Source of the DNA: an uncultured Collinsella sp.
Lineage (GTDB): Bacteria > Actinomycetota > Coriobacteriia > Coriobacteriales > Coriobacteriaceae
DNA: 64,000 bases
Reading direction: 5' to 3'
Assembly (NCBI GenBank): GCA_937950325.1
Contig: CALFDJ010000019.1
Span: 1-64,000 of the forward strand
A model generated the notes under the pieces. The model did no database searches. It saw only the letters and a program-made list of their open reading frames with translations, and had not been told where the DNA came from. The translations under genes and the position numbers were made by a program. The first letter of the stretch is position 1. The number at the start of each line of letters is the position of its first letter. Shown piece by piece: positions 13,799-22,504 of this stretch.

Positions 13799-16522
13799 AT
13801 GGCAGCAACGGATATCGAGCGCGGACTCTCGAACGCCGAGGTCGAGGAGCGCATCGCCGCCGGTAAGATCAACCGCAACATGGAGCACAAGACCAAGTCG
13901 GTCAAAGAGCTCATCATCGAGAACCTCTGCACGCTGTTCAATTTGATCAACGTGATCTTGGCGTTCCTGGTCATTTTGACCGGTTCGTTTAAGAACCTGA
14001 CGTTCCTGTTTGTGGTGTTCCTCAATACCGCTATTGGCGTCATCCAGTCCATGCGGTCCAAGAAGATGGTCGATAAGCTCACGCTGCTGACCTCTAAGAA
14101 GGCCATCGCGGTGCGCGACGGTGCCGAGGTGGAGCTCGACTTGGACCAGATCGTGCTCGACGACATCATCCGCCTGGGGCGCGGCGACCAGATTCCCGCT
14201 GACGCCGTGGTGGTTTCCGGCGAGGCGCTCGTGAACGAGAGCCTGCTGACGGGCGAGAGCGACCTTATTAAGAAGCAGCCCGGTTCCGAGCTCATGAGCG
14301 GCAGCTTTATCGACTCGGGCCTGCTGCGCGCCCGCGTGATCCATGTCGGCGCCGACAACTACGTGGCCAAAATTAATAACGAGGCCAAGTACGTCAAAAA
14401 GGTCAATTCCGAGATCATGAACGCGCTGAACGCCATCGTGCGCTTTGCGAGCATCATCATGATCCCGCTCGGTTTGGCGTTGTTTGCCTCGAGCGTGAGC
14501 GAGCTGTGGGATGCAGCGGGAACCCCGGGCGATAGCGCGCTTTCGTGGTGCTTCTCCGAGCTGTTGGCTGGTCATGTTCCTTCGTCGGCGCTGCTGTCCA
14601 CGGTGGGCGCCCTGCTGGGCATGATCCCGCAAGGCCTGGTGCTGCTGACCTCGTCGGTGCTCGCCATCGCCACGGTGCGCCTGGCCCGCCGCAAGGTGCT
14701 GGCGCAGCAGCTCTACTGCATCGAGACGCTCGCTCGCGTCGACGTGCTGTGCCTGGACAAGACGGGCACCATCACGTCGGGCCGCATGGAGGTCGAGGGC
14801 ACCTACCCGCTGCCTGTTGAGGGTGTTGGCTTTGGCGTGGACTCGGACGAGGCGGCTGTTCCCGTCGATACCACAGTGCTCGATTTTGCGCTGGCTAACG
14901 TGGCACGTGCGACTTCGGCCGATGCCAACGAGACCTGCCAGGCGCTGCTCAACTATTACGCCGATCGCCCGGTCGAGGTGTCTGAGCCGCTGTCGGTCAT
15001 TCCGTTCTCGTCGTCTAAAAAATGGAGTGGCGCTTCGTTTGCGCAGGGCTCCTATGTGATGGGCGCCGCGCAGTTTGTGCTTTCGGAGCGTGTGTTTTCG
15101 CAGGTCGAGAACCGTGTCGCCGAGCTTGCCGATACCTGCCGCGTGCTCGTGGTGGCGCGCGTGGACGGCTTTACACCCGATGGCGATATGGTGGGCGAGG
15201 CCGAGCCCGTGGGCTTTGTGACCATCCGCGACGAGATTCGTACCTCGGCGGCCGAGACCATCGGCTACTTTAACGAGCAGGGTGTGACCCTCAACGTGAT
15301 CAGTGGCGACGACCCGCGTACGGTGTCGTCGATCGCGCGCGTGGTGGGCGTGCCGGGGGCGGACGCTTATGTGGACGCCACGACGCTCGATACGCCTGCC
15401 AAGCTCGATGCCGCAGTGGACCGCTACCATGTCTTTGGTCGTGTGACCCCGCAGCAGAAGCGCGAGCTCGTGCAGGCGCTCAAGCGCCGCGAGCACACCG
15501 TGGCCATGACGGGCGACGGCGTCAACGACGTGCTGGCGCTCAAGGAGGCCGACTGCTCCGTCGCCATGGCGGCCGGCTCCGATGCCGCGCGTAATGTGGC
15601 CGAGATCGTACTCGTCGACAACGACTTTGCCTCGATGCCCGCCGTGGTGGCCGAGGGCCGTCGCTCCATCAACAACCTGCAGCGTTCGGCCTCGCTGTTC
15701 CTGACCAAGACGCTGTTCTCGATGGGCCTGGCGGCGCTGTGCATTGCGCTGCCGCCGTACCCCTTCGAGCCCATCCAGATGACGCTCATCAACTTCTTTT
15801 GCATCGGCGCGCCGGGCTTTGTGTTGGGCCTGGAGCCCAACAATGCTCGCGTGAAGGGTGCGTTTTTGAGCAACGTACTCAAGCGTGCACTGCCGGCGTC
15901 GATTGCGGTCATTTTGGCTGTGGCGCTCGATATCTTTGTGGCGCGCGTGTTTGGCTTTAGCCAGCTCACGCTGTCTACGATGTGTCTGCTTACGTCGTGC
16001 GCGGCGAGCGTCAGCCTGATCTGGCGCATCTCGCAGCCTCTCACGCCCTTACGTGTGGTGCTCTTTGTGTTTGTAGTCGCCGGCATCCTGGTGGGCGTTA
16101 TCGGATTCCCGGAGCTGCTGTCTATTGCCAACCTGTCGATGGGCCAGATGGTTATCTTGTCTGTTATCGTGGTCTTTACCTGCTCGGTGTTCTTTAAGCT
16201 CGCCACGATGATGGATTCGCTCAAGCCGCGTCGTCGTCATGCCGCAACTGGTTTTGGCCGTGGTGTGCGCGTCCACCTGGGTCGCGGTGGCGGCAAGGTG
16301 AGCTCGACGGGTTCGACGGCCGAGCGTTTTGCCAAGCGCGTCGCCGCCGACATGGCGCAGCGCCGCGAAGATCGCACCGCTCGCGAGGCCGAGGCCCGCG
16401 CACTCGAGGGCGTGGCCCAGGCCCAGCCCAAGAAAAAGAAGAGTACCGGAGCTAAGCGCTCTCGTGTGACCAAGTCCGCCCAAGGCATCAAAGTCTCGAT
16501 GCCAAGCAAAAAGAAGAAGTAG
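13799..16522 (+). CDS. P-type cation-transporting ATPase (CtpE-like)
   Basis: About 907 residues. The actuator domain has TGES, the phosphorylation site is CLDKTGTITSG with Asp near residue 320, and the hinge is TGDGVNDVLALKEADCSVAM. Membrane segments occur before and after in the P2-like pattern; the fourth-helix motif reads MIPQGLVLL instead of the PEGL of Ca pumps, as in mycobacterial CtpE, which has been linked to Ca uptake (from memory). The last 100 or so residues after the final helix are rich in Arg/Lys and end in SKKKK, an extension outside the family core. ATG 13799 is chosen, but 13787 is also possible because no clear SD is present. The ion cannot be fixed from sequence. Confidence 0.88.
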   Translation: MAATDIERGLSNAEVEERIAAGKINRNMEHKTKSVKELIIENLCTLFNLINVILAFLVILTGSFKNLTFLFVVFLNTAIGVIQSMRSKKMVDKLTLLTSKKAIAVRDGAEVELDLDQIVLDDIIRLGRGDQIPADAVVVSGEALVNESLLTGESDLIKKQPGSELMSGSFIDSGLLRARVIHVGADNYVAKINNEAKYVKKVNSEIMNALNAIVRFASIIMIPLGLALFASSVSELWDAAGTPGDSALSWCFSELLAGHVPSSALLSTVGALLGMIPQGLVLLTSSVLAIATVRLARRKVLAQQLYCIETLARVDVLCLDKTGTITSGRMEVEGTYPLPVEGVGFGVDSDEAAVPVDTTVLDFALANVARATSADANETCQALLNYYADRPVEVSEPLSVIPFSSSKKWSGASFAQGSYVMGAAQFVLSERVFSQVENRVAELADTCRVLVVARVDGFTPDGDMVGEAEPVGFVTIRDEIRTSAAETIGYFNEQGVTLNVISGDDPRTVSSIARVVGVPGADAYVDATTLDTPAKLDAAVDRYHVFGRVTPQQKRELVQALKRREHTVAMTGDGVNDVLALKEADCSVAMAAGSDAARNVAEIVLVDNDFASMPAVVAEGRRSINNLQRSASLFLTKTLFSMGLAALCIALPPYPFEPIQMTLINFFCIGAPGFVLGLEPNNARVKGAFLSNVLKRALPASIAVILAVALDIFVARVFGFSQLTLSTMCLLTSCAASVSLIWRISQPLTPLRVVLFVFVVAGILVGVIGFPELLSIANLSMGQMVILSVIVVFTCSVFFKLATMMDSLKPRRRHAATGFGRGVRVHLGRGGGKVSSTGSTAERFAKRVAADMAQRREDRTAREAEARALEGVAQAQPKKKKSTGAKRSRVTKSAQGIKVSMPSKKKK

Positions 16523-16625
16523 CTACGCGCCCTGGCGATGTTGAATTGGTGCCTTGTTCCTGTGGGGCCGTGGCGATGTTATGCTCTAACCTCGATTGTT
16601 TGAATTGCTTCGAAAAGAGGATGCC

Positions 16626-17768
16626 GTGATCTGCCCGCATTGCCTTAAGACTATCGAGGACGGCGCCTCGTTCTGCCCCTACTGCAACGCCTATGTGGGT
16701 CCGGGCGATGGTCCCGAGCACACCGAGTTCGTGTTCTGTGAGGGCTGCGGTGCCCGTCTTTCTCCGCATGATCGCACGTGCCCAAAATGCGGACGCCCTG
16801 CTCCGGGTATCCTCTCCGAGGACGCGGCCGCATCCGACCTGGCAGCGGGCCGCACGGCGGGCTTTCCGCGCCTAACGCAAGAGCAGATCGATACCGAGGT
16901 GCCTCATGCGCCCGCCTCGGCTGCCGCGGTTCTTTCGGACGCCGCCGATCCTAACGAGACCTGCGTGCTGCCGGCTTTCGATAAGGATTTCGGTATCCCC
17001 AAGGTCGATATTCCCACGCCCGTTTCCCTGCATGACGATGCTCAAAAACCCAAGCGCAAGGTGCATCCCGACGAGGACGCCTATCACAAGCACAAGCGTC
17101 ATATCCCCAAGCCGCTCATCGTCATCGCGGTCCTTGCCGTCGTTTGCGGCGGTGCCTATTGGTTCGTGACGGCCGATCCCATGGGTGTCATGCCTGCCTT
17201 CTACGACCAGTTTGGCCAGGCTGCGCAGACGACCTTCCCCACGCGCCAAAAGGGCGAGGCGACTGAGGACGATACCAAGCAGGACGATTCTGCCGAGGTG
17301 GTCCAGGAAGAAACCGTGCTCACCGATGATCAGCTCTATACCAGACTCGACGGTCTGTATCAGACCATCGTGTCCTACGGTGATGAGGACCAGATCGGCG
17401 AGGTCATCGATTCCTTTAACAACGGCTATCTCCGAACGCCGCTGTCCACCCGCCAGGAGCTGTCGCAGAGTGCCTACGCCCTGCGCGACCAGATCAAAAA
17501 GACGCAAGATGAGCTTAACAACCTTAAGTATCAGGACGATACGGTCTATGCGGACGACATCGCCCACTTAAAGCAGCTTGCCGAGTGGATGTACGAGCGT
17601 GTCGACGTGATCTGTCAGAGCTGGGACATCTCGCTGGCCATTCCCGATGGTGAGTCGATGAGTTCCCACCAAAGCGATATCCTGGCGCCCATCGCGCAGG
17701 GCGGCAACAGCGCACTGAACCAGTACGACGCCAATGTGGGTTCCTGGAAGCCGCAGCAGCGTTCCTAA
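16626..17768 (+). CDS. Zinc-ribbon membrane protein of unknown function
   Basis: About 380 residues beginning at GTG 16626, five bases after AAAAGAGG. Two zinc ribbons open the protein: CPHC...CPYC at residues 3-20 and CEGCG...CPKCG near 40-60. A low-complexity linker follows, then one hydrophobic segment at about 162-180 (PLIVIAVLAVVCGGAYWFV) after a basic KHKRHIPK patch, so the ribbons are inside and the C-terminal 200 residues outside. The outer part is predicted largely helical (LYTRLDGLYQTIVSYG, TRQELSQSAYALRDQIKKTQDELNNL) and matches no family I recognise. Coriobacteria have many such ribbon-TM-exported proteins; a function cannot be assigned. Confidence 0.8.
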   Translation: MICPHCLKTIEDGASFCPYCNAYVGPGDGPEHTEFVFCEGCGARLSPHDRTCPKCGRPAPGILSEDAAASDLAAGRTAGFPRLTQEQIDTEVPHAPASAAAVLSDAADPNETCVLPAFDKDFGIPKVDIPTPVSLHDDAQKPKRKVHPDEDAYHKHKRHIPKPLIVIAVLAVVCGGAYWFVTADPMGVMPAFYDQFGQAAQTTFPTRQKGEATEDDTKQDDSAEVVQEETVLTDDQLYTRLDGLYQTIVSYGDEDQIGEVIDSFNNGYLRTPLSTRQELSQSAYALRDQIKKTQDELNNLKYQDDTVYADDIAHLKQLAEWMYERVDVICQSWDISLAIPDGESMSSHQSDILAPIAQGGNSALNQYDANVGSWKPQQRS

Positions 17769-17806
17769 AATTAGTTCGCCATAGTCGGCATAACCTACGT
17801 GCGCAA

Positions 17807-17836
17807 TTGATGTAAGCGCATGCTTATTGCTACAAT
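17807..17836 (+). promoter_or_regulatory. Predicted promoter of the cyclophilin-TPR pair
   Basis: TTGATG (17807-17812), 18 bases, TACAAT (17831-17836), about 40 bases before the start. A TGCGC...GCGCA inverted repeat overlaps the -35 and could be an operator. Confidence 0.5.
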
Positions 17837-17875
17837 TCGTACAAATATGCTTTAAACGCACGAGGAAGGAACCAC

Positions 17876-18418
17876 ATGTTTGGTTTTAAGAAAGAGCTCT
17901 ACACGCCCGAGTATCAGCTTGCCGGCGACGAGTGCGCCGTTATCGAGACGTCGAAGGGTACCATCAAGGTCAAGTTTGACGGCGAGGGCGCTCCCATTCA
18001 TGTCGCGAACTTCTGCGAGCTTTCTACGATGGGCTTCTATGATGGCCTTAAGTTCCATCGCTATGTGCCCGGTTTTGTCATCCAGGGCGGCGACCCCAAT
18101 ACCCGCGATATGTCCGGCGCCGACGTCGCCGCTGGTCTTGAGGGCCCCGACGGCATGCCCGGTACCGGTGGCCCCGGCTACTGCATCAAGGGCGAGTTTG
18201 CCACCAATCCGCGCAACAGCCATGTCGATGGTGCCCTTGCCATGGCACGCTCCATGGACCCCGATTCCGCGGGTTCGCAGTTCTACTTCTGCCTGGGCGC
18301 CCAGCATAACCTCGATTCCGGTTACACCGTCTTTGGTACCACGGTCGAGGGTCTCGATGTGATTTCGCAGCTGCGTGCCGGCGACGAGATCGTCCATGTC
18401 GAGATCGTTCACGAGTAA
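17876..18418 (+). CDS. Cyclophilin-type peptidyl-prolyl cis-trans isomerase
   Basis: 180 residues, the usual size of a single-domain bacterial cyclophilin. It has TSKGTIKVKF, FHRYVPGFVIQGGDP with the catalytic Arg and Gln-Gly-Gly, MARSMDPDSAGSQFYFCLG, and LDSGYTVFGTTVEGLDV. No signal peptide is seen, so it acts in the cytoplasm, accelerating proline isomerisation during folding. AGGAAGGA precedes ATG 17876. The TPR protein gene follows after 11 bases. Confidence 0.95.
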   Translation: MFGFKKELYTPEYQLAGDECAVIETSKGTIKVKFDGEGAPIHVANFCELSTMGFYDGLKFHRYVPGFVIQGGDPNTRDMSGADVAAGLEGPDGMPGTGGPGYCIKGEFATNPRNSHVDGALAMARSMDPDSAGSQFYFCLGAQHNLDSGYTVFGTTVEGLDVISQLRAGDEIVHVEIVHE

Positions 18419-18429
18419 AGGGGACTTCC

Positions 18430-19734
18430 TTGAATAGCCAGCTGATCCAACAGGGCCGCGCCGCTTACCGCGCGGGTGATTTTTCCGCTGCAGCCCAGAT
18501 GCTTGGGGCGGCAAAGACTCCCGATGAGATTATGGGCGAGGCCGATCACCTTCGTGGCAACGCCTTGATGCACCTGGGCATGTATGCCGAGGCCGCCGAG
18601 GCTTATGCTGCCGCCCTCAACGACGGCACCTACGGCAAGCGCGGCGCGCTGCTCACCAACCGCGGCAAGGCGCTCGCCGCCGTGGGCGACTACACGACGG
18701 CCGCCCAGGCGTTCTCTGCTGCTACGCAGGATGCTTCCTATGCCACGCCGTTCAAGGCCTATCTGGGCCTGGGCAATGCGCTGTTCCAGTCGGGCGATTA
18801 TGCCAACGCAGGTACTGCCTTCCGTCAGGCTGCCATCGACGGCGCCAATCCGGCTCCTGCCGCCGCACTCGGCGAGCTCGGTCGTTGCTTCATTAAGCTC
18901 GGCCGTCCGGCGGATGCCGTGGAGACCTACCGTACGGCTATCGACTTTGCCGGTCCCCGTGACGACACGCGCGCGCTCAACGCCGGCATGGGTCAGGCGC
19001 TTTCTGCCGCCGGCCGTCCCTCCGACGCACTCGACGCCTTTAACGCCGCTACTGCCGATGGCATCTACCAGCTTACCTCCGAGCAGGCCGATGAGCTTGC
19101 CCGCGTGCACGATTCGCTTGCCGCGCTGTCTGCCCAGACGGCTATGGCCACGGCTCCGGCGCCTGCGATGGACGCTCCTGCCGTCGATCCGCTCGATCCT
19201 ACGGGCGCGACCGGTCAGTTTATGCCCGATCCCTCGGACACCGGCTTCTTTACACTGTCAGAGTCCGAGATGGTCCAGCAGGACCGTCAGGATCGTAAGC
19301 AGGCCAAGGTCCGTCGTCGCCATCGCCACACGGGTCTCAAAGTCTTCATCGTGCTGCTTCTGCTCATTTTGATTGCTGCGGGCGGTCTGGGCTTTGCCTA
19401 CACGCGCGGCTTTGGCTTCCCCTCGCAGGAGTCGGTTATCACCGATCTGTTCCAGGCTGCCGGCGACGGTGACACCGCAAAGGCCGAGTCTTGCCTGGCC
19501 TCGAGCCTGTCCGAGGACGCCAAGTCGATGATCATCTCCTCGATTCCGCAGGGCGCCACCGTGTCCGTCGAGGGTATGGATCAGTCCATGACCGAGACGA
19601 CTGCCAAGGTCAAGGCTTCGCTGTCCAAGGGCGGCGAGCAGGAGTACACCGTCAAATTCGTGCGCTCCGACAATCATATCGGCTGGGCCGTTTCCTCGCT
19701 CGATATGGATTTCTCGGCTGCTGACAACCAGTAG
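18430..19734 (+). CDS. TPR-repeat membrane protein, function unknown
   Basis: 434 residues from a TTG start preceded by AAAGGGGA. Residues 1-240 are Ala-rich helical pairs with tetratricopeptide periodicity (AAYRAGDFSAAAQMLGAA, ALMHLGMYAEAAEAYAAAL, ALFQSGDYANAGTAFRQAA, CFIKLGRPADAVETYRTA). After an acidic linker and an RRRHRHT basic patch there is one membrane helix at about 302-322, then a roughly 110-residue outer domain (VITDLFQAAGDGDTAKAESC) that resembles the small lipoprotein-like DUF4878-type fold. TPRs are cytoplasmic by the positive-inside rule. It is co-transcribed with the cyclophilin; the layout repeats the cytoplasmic-module/TM/outer-domain scheme of the zinc-ribbon gene upstream. 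Confidence 0.8.
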   Translation: MNSQLIQQGRAAYRAGDFSAAAQMLGAAKTPDEIMGEADHLRGNALMHLGMYAEAAEAYAAALNDGTYGKRGALLTNRGKALAAVGDYTTAAQAFSAATQDASYATPFKAYLGLGNALFQSGDYANAGTAFRQAAIDGANPAPAAALGELGRCFIKLGRPADAVETYRTAIDFAGPRDDTRALNAGMGQALSAAGRPSDALDAFNAATADGIYQLTSEQADELARVHDSLAALSAQTAMATAPAPAMDAPAVDPLDPTGATGQFMPDPSDTGFFTLSESEMVQQDRQDRKQAKVRRRHRHTGLKVFIVLLLLILIAAGGLGFAYTRGFGFPSQESVITDLFQAAGDGDTAKAESCLASSLSEDAKSMIISSIPQGATVSVEGMDQSMTETTAKVKASLSKGGEQEYTVKFVRSDNHIGWAVSSLDMDFSAADNQ

Positions 19735-19756
19735 TGACCTTATGGGATTTAGCTTT

Positions 19757-19789
19757 GCCCGGCGCTTCACCGCAAGTGAGGTGCCGGGC
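19757..19789 (+). other. Stable hairpin between TPR gene and mreB
   Basis: GCCCGGCGCTTCAC pairs with GTGAGGTGCCGGGC (14 pairs including wobbles) around CGCAA. Only TT follows, so it is a weak terminator at best. Confidence 0.5.
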
Positions 19790-19849
19790 TTGCGCTAGTA
19801 TCATGAGCTAGTAGTTTTCCAGCAATCATCCAACACATCAGGAGTTGCG

Positions 19850-20893
19850 TTGTTTTCTTTGATGGATATGTTCTTCGGTAGCTATGCGGGCGATCTTGCC
19901 ATCGACCTCGGCACCGCAAATACGCTTGTCTCCGTGCGCGGCAAGGGCATTGTCATTCGCGAGCCCTCTGTTGTCGCCATCGACAAGAACGACGAGCGCA
20001 TCCTGGCGGTCGGTATCGAGGCAAAGCGCATGCTCGGCCGTACGCCCGGCAACATCGTGGCCGTTCGTCCCCTGAAGGACGGCGTCATCGCCGACTTCGA
20101 TGTTACCGAGGCCATGCTTCGCTACTTTATCGACAAGGCTTCCGAGAAGCGCTATCCGTGGACCCCGCGTCCGCGCGTTGTCGTTTGCGTTCCCTCCGGC
20201 GTCACGTCGGTCGAGAAGCGTGCCGTCTTTGAGGCTACGATCCAGGCCGGCGCTCGCCAGGCCTACCTGATCGAGGAGCCCATGGCTGCTGCTATCGGCG
20301 CCGACCTGCCTGTCGAGGAGCCCACCGGCTCCATGGTCATCGACATCGGTGGCGGTACCACCGAGGTTGCCGTTATCGCTATGGGCGGCATCGTCGTCTC
20401 GCAGTCCATCCGTATTGCCGGCGACGAGTTCGATCAGGCCATCCTCACGCACGTTCGCGATGCCTACAACCTTGCCATCGGCGAGCGTACGGCAGAGGAC
20501 ATCAAGATCAAGGTCGGTTCCGCCGTGCCGCTCAAGGACGAGCTCGACGTCGAGGTCAACGGCCGCGACGTGATCACCGGTCTGCCCAAGACCGTGCGCA
20601 TCGAGAGCGAGGAGATTCGTCGCGCGCTCAACAAGCCGCTCGACGAGATGGCCAAGGCCGTCAAGGACGCACTCGACGCTACGCCTCCCGATCTTGCCTC
20701 GGACCTTATGTACTACGGCATTTTGCTGACTGGTGGCGGCGCGCTGCTGCGCGGTCTCGACGTGCGCCTGCGCGATGAGACCGGTGTTTCGGTCAACGTC
20801 AGCCCCACGGCGCTCGATAACGTCGTTAACGGCTGTGCCCGCGTGCTCGAGGCCAATGCGTTTGATGGCGGCTTCGTCCAGACCAATGCTTAA
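19850..20893 (+). CDS. mreB: Rod shape-determining actin-like protein MreB
   Basis: 347 residues, standard MreB length. Actin-fold signatures: LAIDLGTANTLVSVRGKGIV (phosphate 1), VVIDIGGGTTEVAVIA-type phosphate 2 at MVIDIGGGTTEVAV, EEPMAAAIGADL, and the adenosine motif LTGGGALLRGLD. It polymerises at the membrane and guides the elongasome. TTG start 19850 with CAGGAG upstream. First gene of mreB-mreC-mreD-mrdA-rodA, the full elongation module; presence of MreB fits a rod that inserts wall laterally, unlike the polar-growing actinobacteria. Confidence 0.96.
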   Translation: MFSLMDMFFGSYAGDLAIDLGTANTLVSVRGKGIVIREPSVVAIDKNDERILAVGIEAKRMLGRTPGNIVAVRPLKDGVIADFDVTEAMLRYFIDKASEKRYPWTPRPRVVVCVPSGVTSVEKRAVFEATIQAGARQAYLIEEPMAAAIGADLPVEEPTGSMVIDIGGGTTEVAVIAMGGIVVSQSIRIAGDEFDQAILTHVRDAYNLAIGERTAEDIKIKVGSAVPLKDELDVEVNGRDVITGLPKTVRIESEEIRRALNKPLDEMAKAVKDALDATPPDLASDLMYYGILLTGGGALLRGLDVRLRDETGVSVNVSPTALDNVVNGCARVLEANAFDGGFVQTNA

Positions 20894-20914
20894 TTTCCAA
20901 AAGGTGGATTCCAT

Positions 20915-21913
20915 TTGGCACGATCTTCGGGTTTCTCCACAAATCTGAATACCAAGCGACAATCAACGGGTATGCGCCCGTTGATTGTTTTCAGCCTGAT
21001 TTCGGTGTTGCTGCTCACGTTTTACATCCGCGAGGGCGAGGCAGGGCCGATTCATGCCGTGCGTTCGGGCGTAACGACGATTACCTCTCCGGTGCGCTTT
21101 GTGGGCTCGGCTGTGGCGGCTCCCTTCAATGCGATTGGCAACGTGTTCTCTAACCTAACAGCGTCGCAGGACACGCTCGACGAGCTCAAGAAGCAAAATG
21201 AGGAGCTGACCTCTAAGGTCGCCGAGCTTTCTGAGGCTCAAAAGACTGCCGAGCGCCTGGAGGGCCTGGTCGGGCTGCAATCGACCTACAACCTCAAATC
21301 GACCGCAGCTCGTATCGTTGGTGCCTCCGGCGATGCCTGGACCTCGACCGTTACCATCGACAAGGGCTCTGCCGACGGCCTTACCATCAACATGCCCGTG
21401 ACGAGTTCTGCCGGTGTTATCGGCCAGATTATCGAGGTATCGGCCAAGACCTCTACCGTGCGCCTGATTGGCGACGAGAACTCGGGCGTGTCCGCCATGG
21501 TGCAGGACACGCGCGCCCAGGGTATGCTGCAGGGTCAGGCTGACGGCACGCTGCGTCTTGAGTACGTGAGCGTCGACTCCGATGTTAAGGTTGGCGATAT
21601 CATCGTGACCTCTGGCATCGGTGGCGTGTTCCCCAAGGGCCTTCCGCTTGGCACCGTCTCGTCGGTTGAGAAATCGGCAAACGACGTGTACTACACCATT
21701 GTGGTGCGCGCTCAGACCACGGCCGAGAACAACGAGGAAGTGCTGGTCATCACCTCGCTGACCGACGAACAGTCGGCCTCGGATGAGGACGTGAGCACGG
21801 CCAACAGCACGCCGCAGGGAACGTCGCGCGATGCTGCGACCAAGACGAAGGACGAGAGCTCGGATGACAGTTCCGACACGTCCGAGACGACCGATTCTGG
21901 CTCGAGCGAATAG
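20915..21913 (+). CDS. mreC: Rod shape-determining protein MreC
   Basis: 332 residues: a short basic N-terminus, one membrane helix (PLIVFSLISVLLLTFYI), a coiled coil (ASQDTLDELKKQNEELTSKVAE), then the two beta-barrel lobes of MreC (VTSSAGVIGQIIEVS, GDIIVTSGIGGVFPKGLPLG). The C-terminal 60 residues are a Ser/Thr/Asp/Glu-rich tail that is not part of the fold. TTG 20915 follows AAAGGTGG. MreC links MreB to PBP2 and MreD outside the membrane. Confidence 0.94.
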   Translation: MARSSGFSTNLNTKRQSTGMRPLIVFSLISVLLLTFYIREGEAGPIHAVRSGVTTITSPVRFVGSAVAAPFNAIGNVFSNLTASQDTLDELKKQNEELTSKVAELSEAQKTAERLEGLVGLQSTYNLKSTAARIVGASGDAWTSTVTIDKGSADGLTINMPVTSSAGVIGQIIEVSAKTSTVRLIGDENSGVSAMVQDTRAQGMLQGQADGTLRLEYVSVDSDVKVGDIIVTSGIGGVFPKGLPLGTVSSVEKSANDVYYTIVVRAQTTAENNEEVLVITSLTDEQSASDEDVSTANSTPQGTSRDAATKTKDESSDDSSDTSETTDSGSSE

Positions 21914-21918
21914 GGGGC

Positions 21919-22491
21919 ATGTCCATGGATCTACACGAGCAGGGGATGAGCTCCCGCACGTTTGTGATCGCCGCCATCGTGTGCGTGCTGCTGCAGGCAG
22001 GCCTGGCACCGCAGATCTCCATTGCGGGAGGTCGCGTCAACTTCATGATTATCCTGGTGTGCCTAAGCGTGTTCTCGGGCGACCCGACCCGTGCCGTCGT
22101 GTGCGGTTTTTGCAGCGGCTTGTTTTATGACCTGTCCGCTGCCGTGCCGGTGGGCGTTATGTCGCTCCTGCTGACCGTGGGTTCTTTTGCCCTGGTGCAC
22201 AGCGCCGTCGGTCAGACGGGCGGTACCCCGAGTGCGCGCGGCGTCACCGTGGGCGCCTTTGCGCTCGTCATTAATGTGATCTACAGCATCATCTTGCTGT
22301 TTATGGGTTTGGAGACGAGCTTTGTCGTGGCGATCTTCGGCCATGCGCTGCCGTCCTCGATCCTGACGGGTCTGGTTGCCATTCCGTTTTTGATGTCCGG
22401 CGTCGTGCCGCAGTCCGGCTATGGATTCTCCGCACGTGGCGGACGCCAGACGGGTATGCGCTTTAAGCCCAAGACCCGCAAGCTCAAATAG
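21919..22491 (+). CDS. mreD: Rod shape-determining protein MreD
   Basis: 190 residues with five to six hydrophobic segments covering nearly the whole protein, ending in a basic tail (RFKPKTRKLK). Identity rests on length, topology (VNFMIILVCLSVFSGDPTRAVVCGF), and its place between mreC and mrdA. ATG 21919 follows TAGGGGG, which is also the mreC stop region, so translation is probably coupled. Confidence 0.9.
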   Translation: MSMDLHEQGMSSRTFVIAAIVCVLLQAGLAPQISIAGGRVNFMIILVCLSVFSGDPTRAVVCGFCSGLFYDLSAAVPVGVMSLLLTVGSFALVHSAVGQTGGTPSARGVTVGAFALVINVIYSIILLFMGLETSFVVAIFGHALPSSILTGLVAIPFLMSGVVPQSGYGFSARGGRQTGMRFKPKTRKLK

Positions 22492-22504
22492 GGGAGGCCC
22501 GTAG

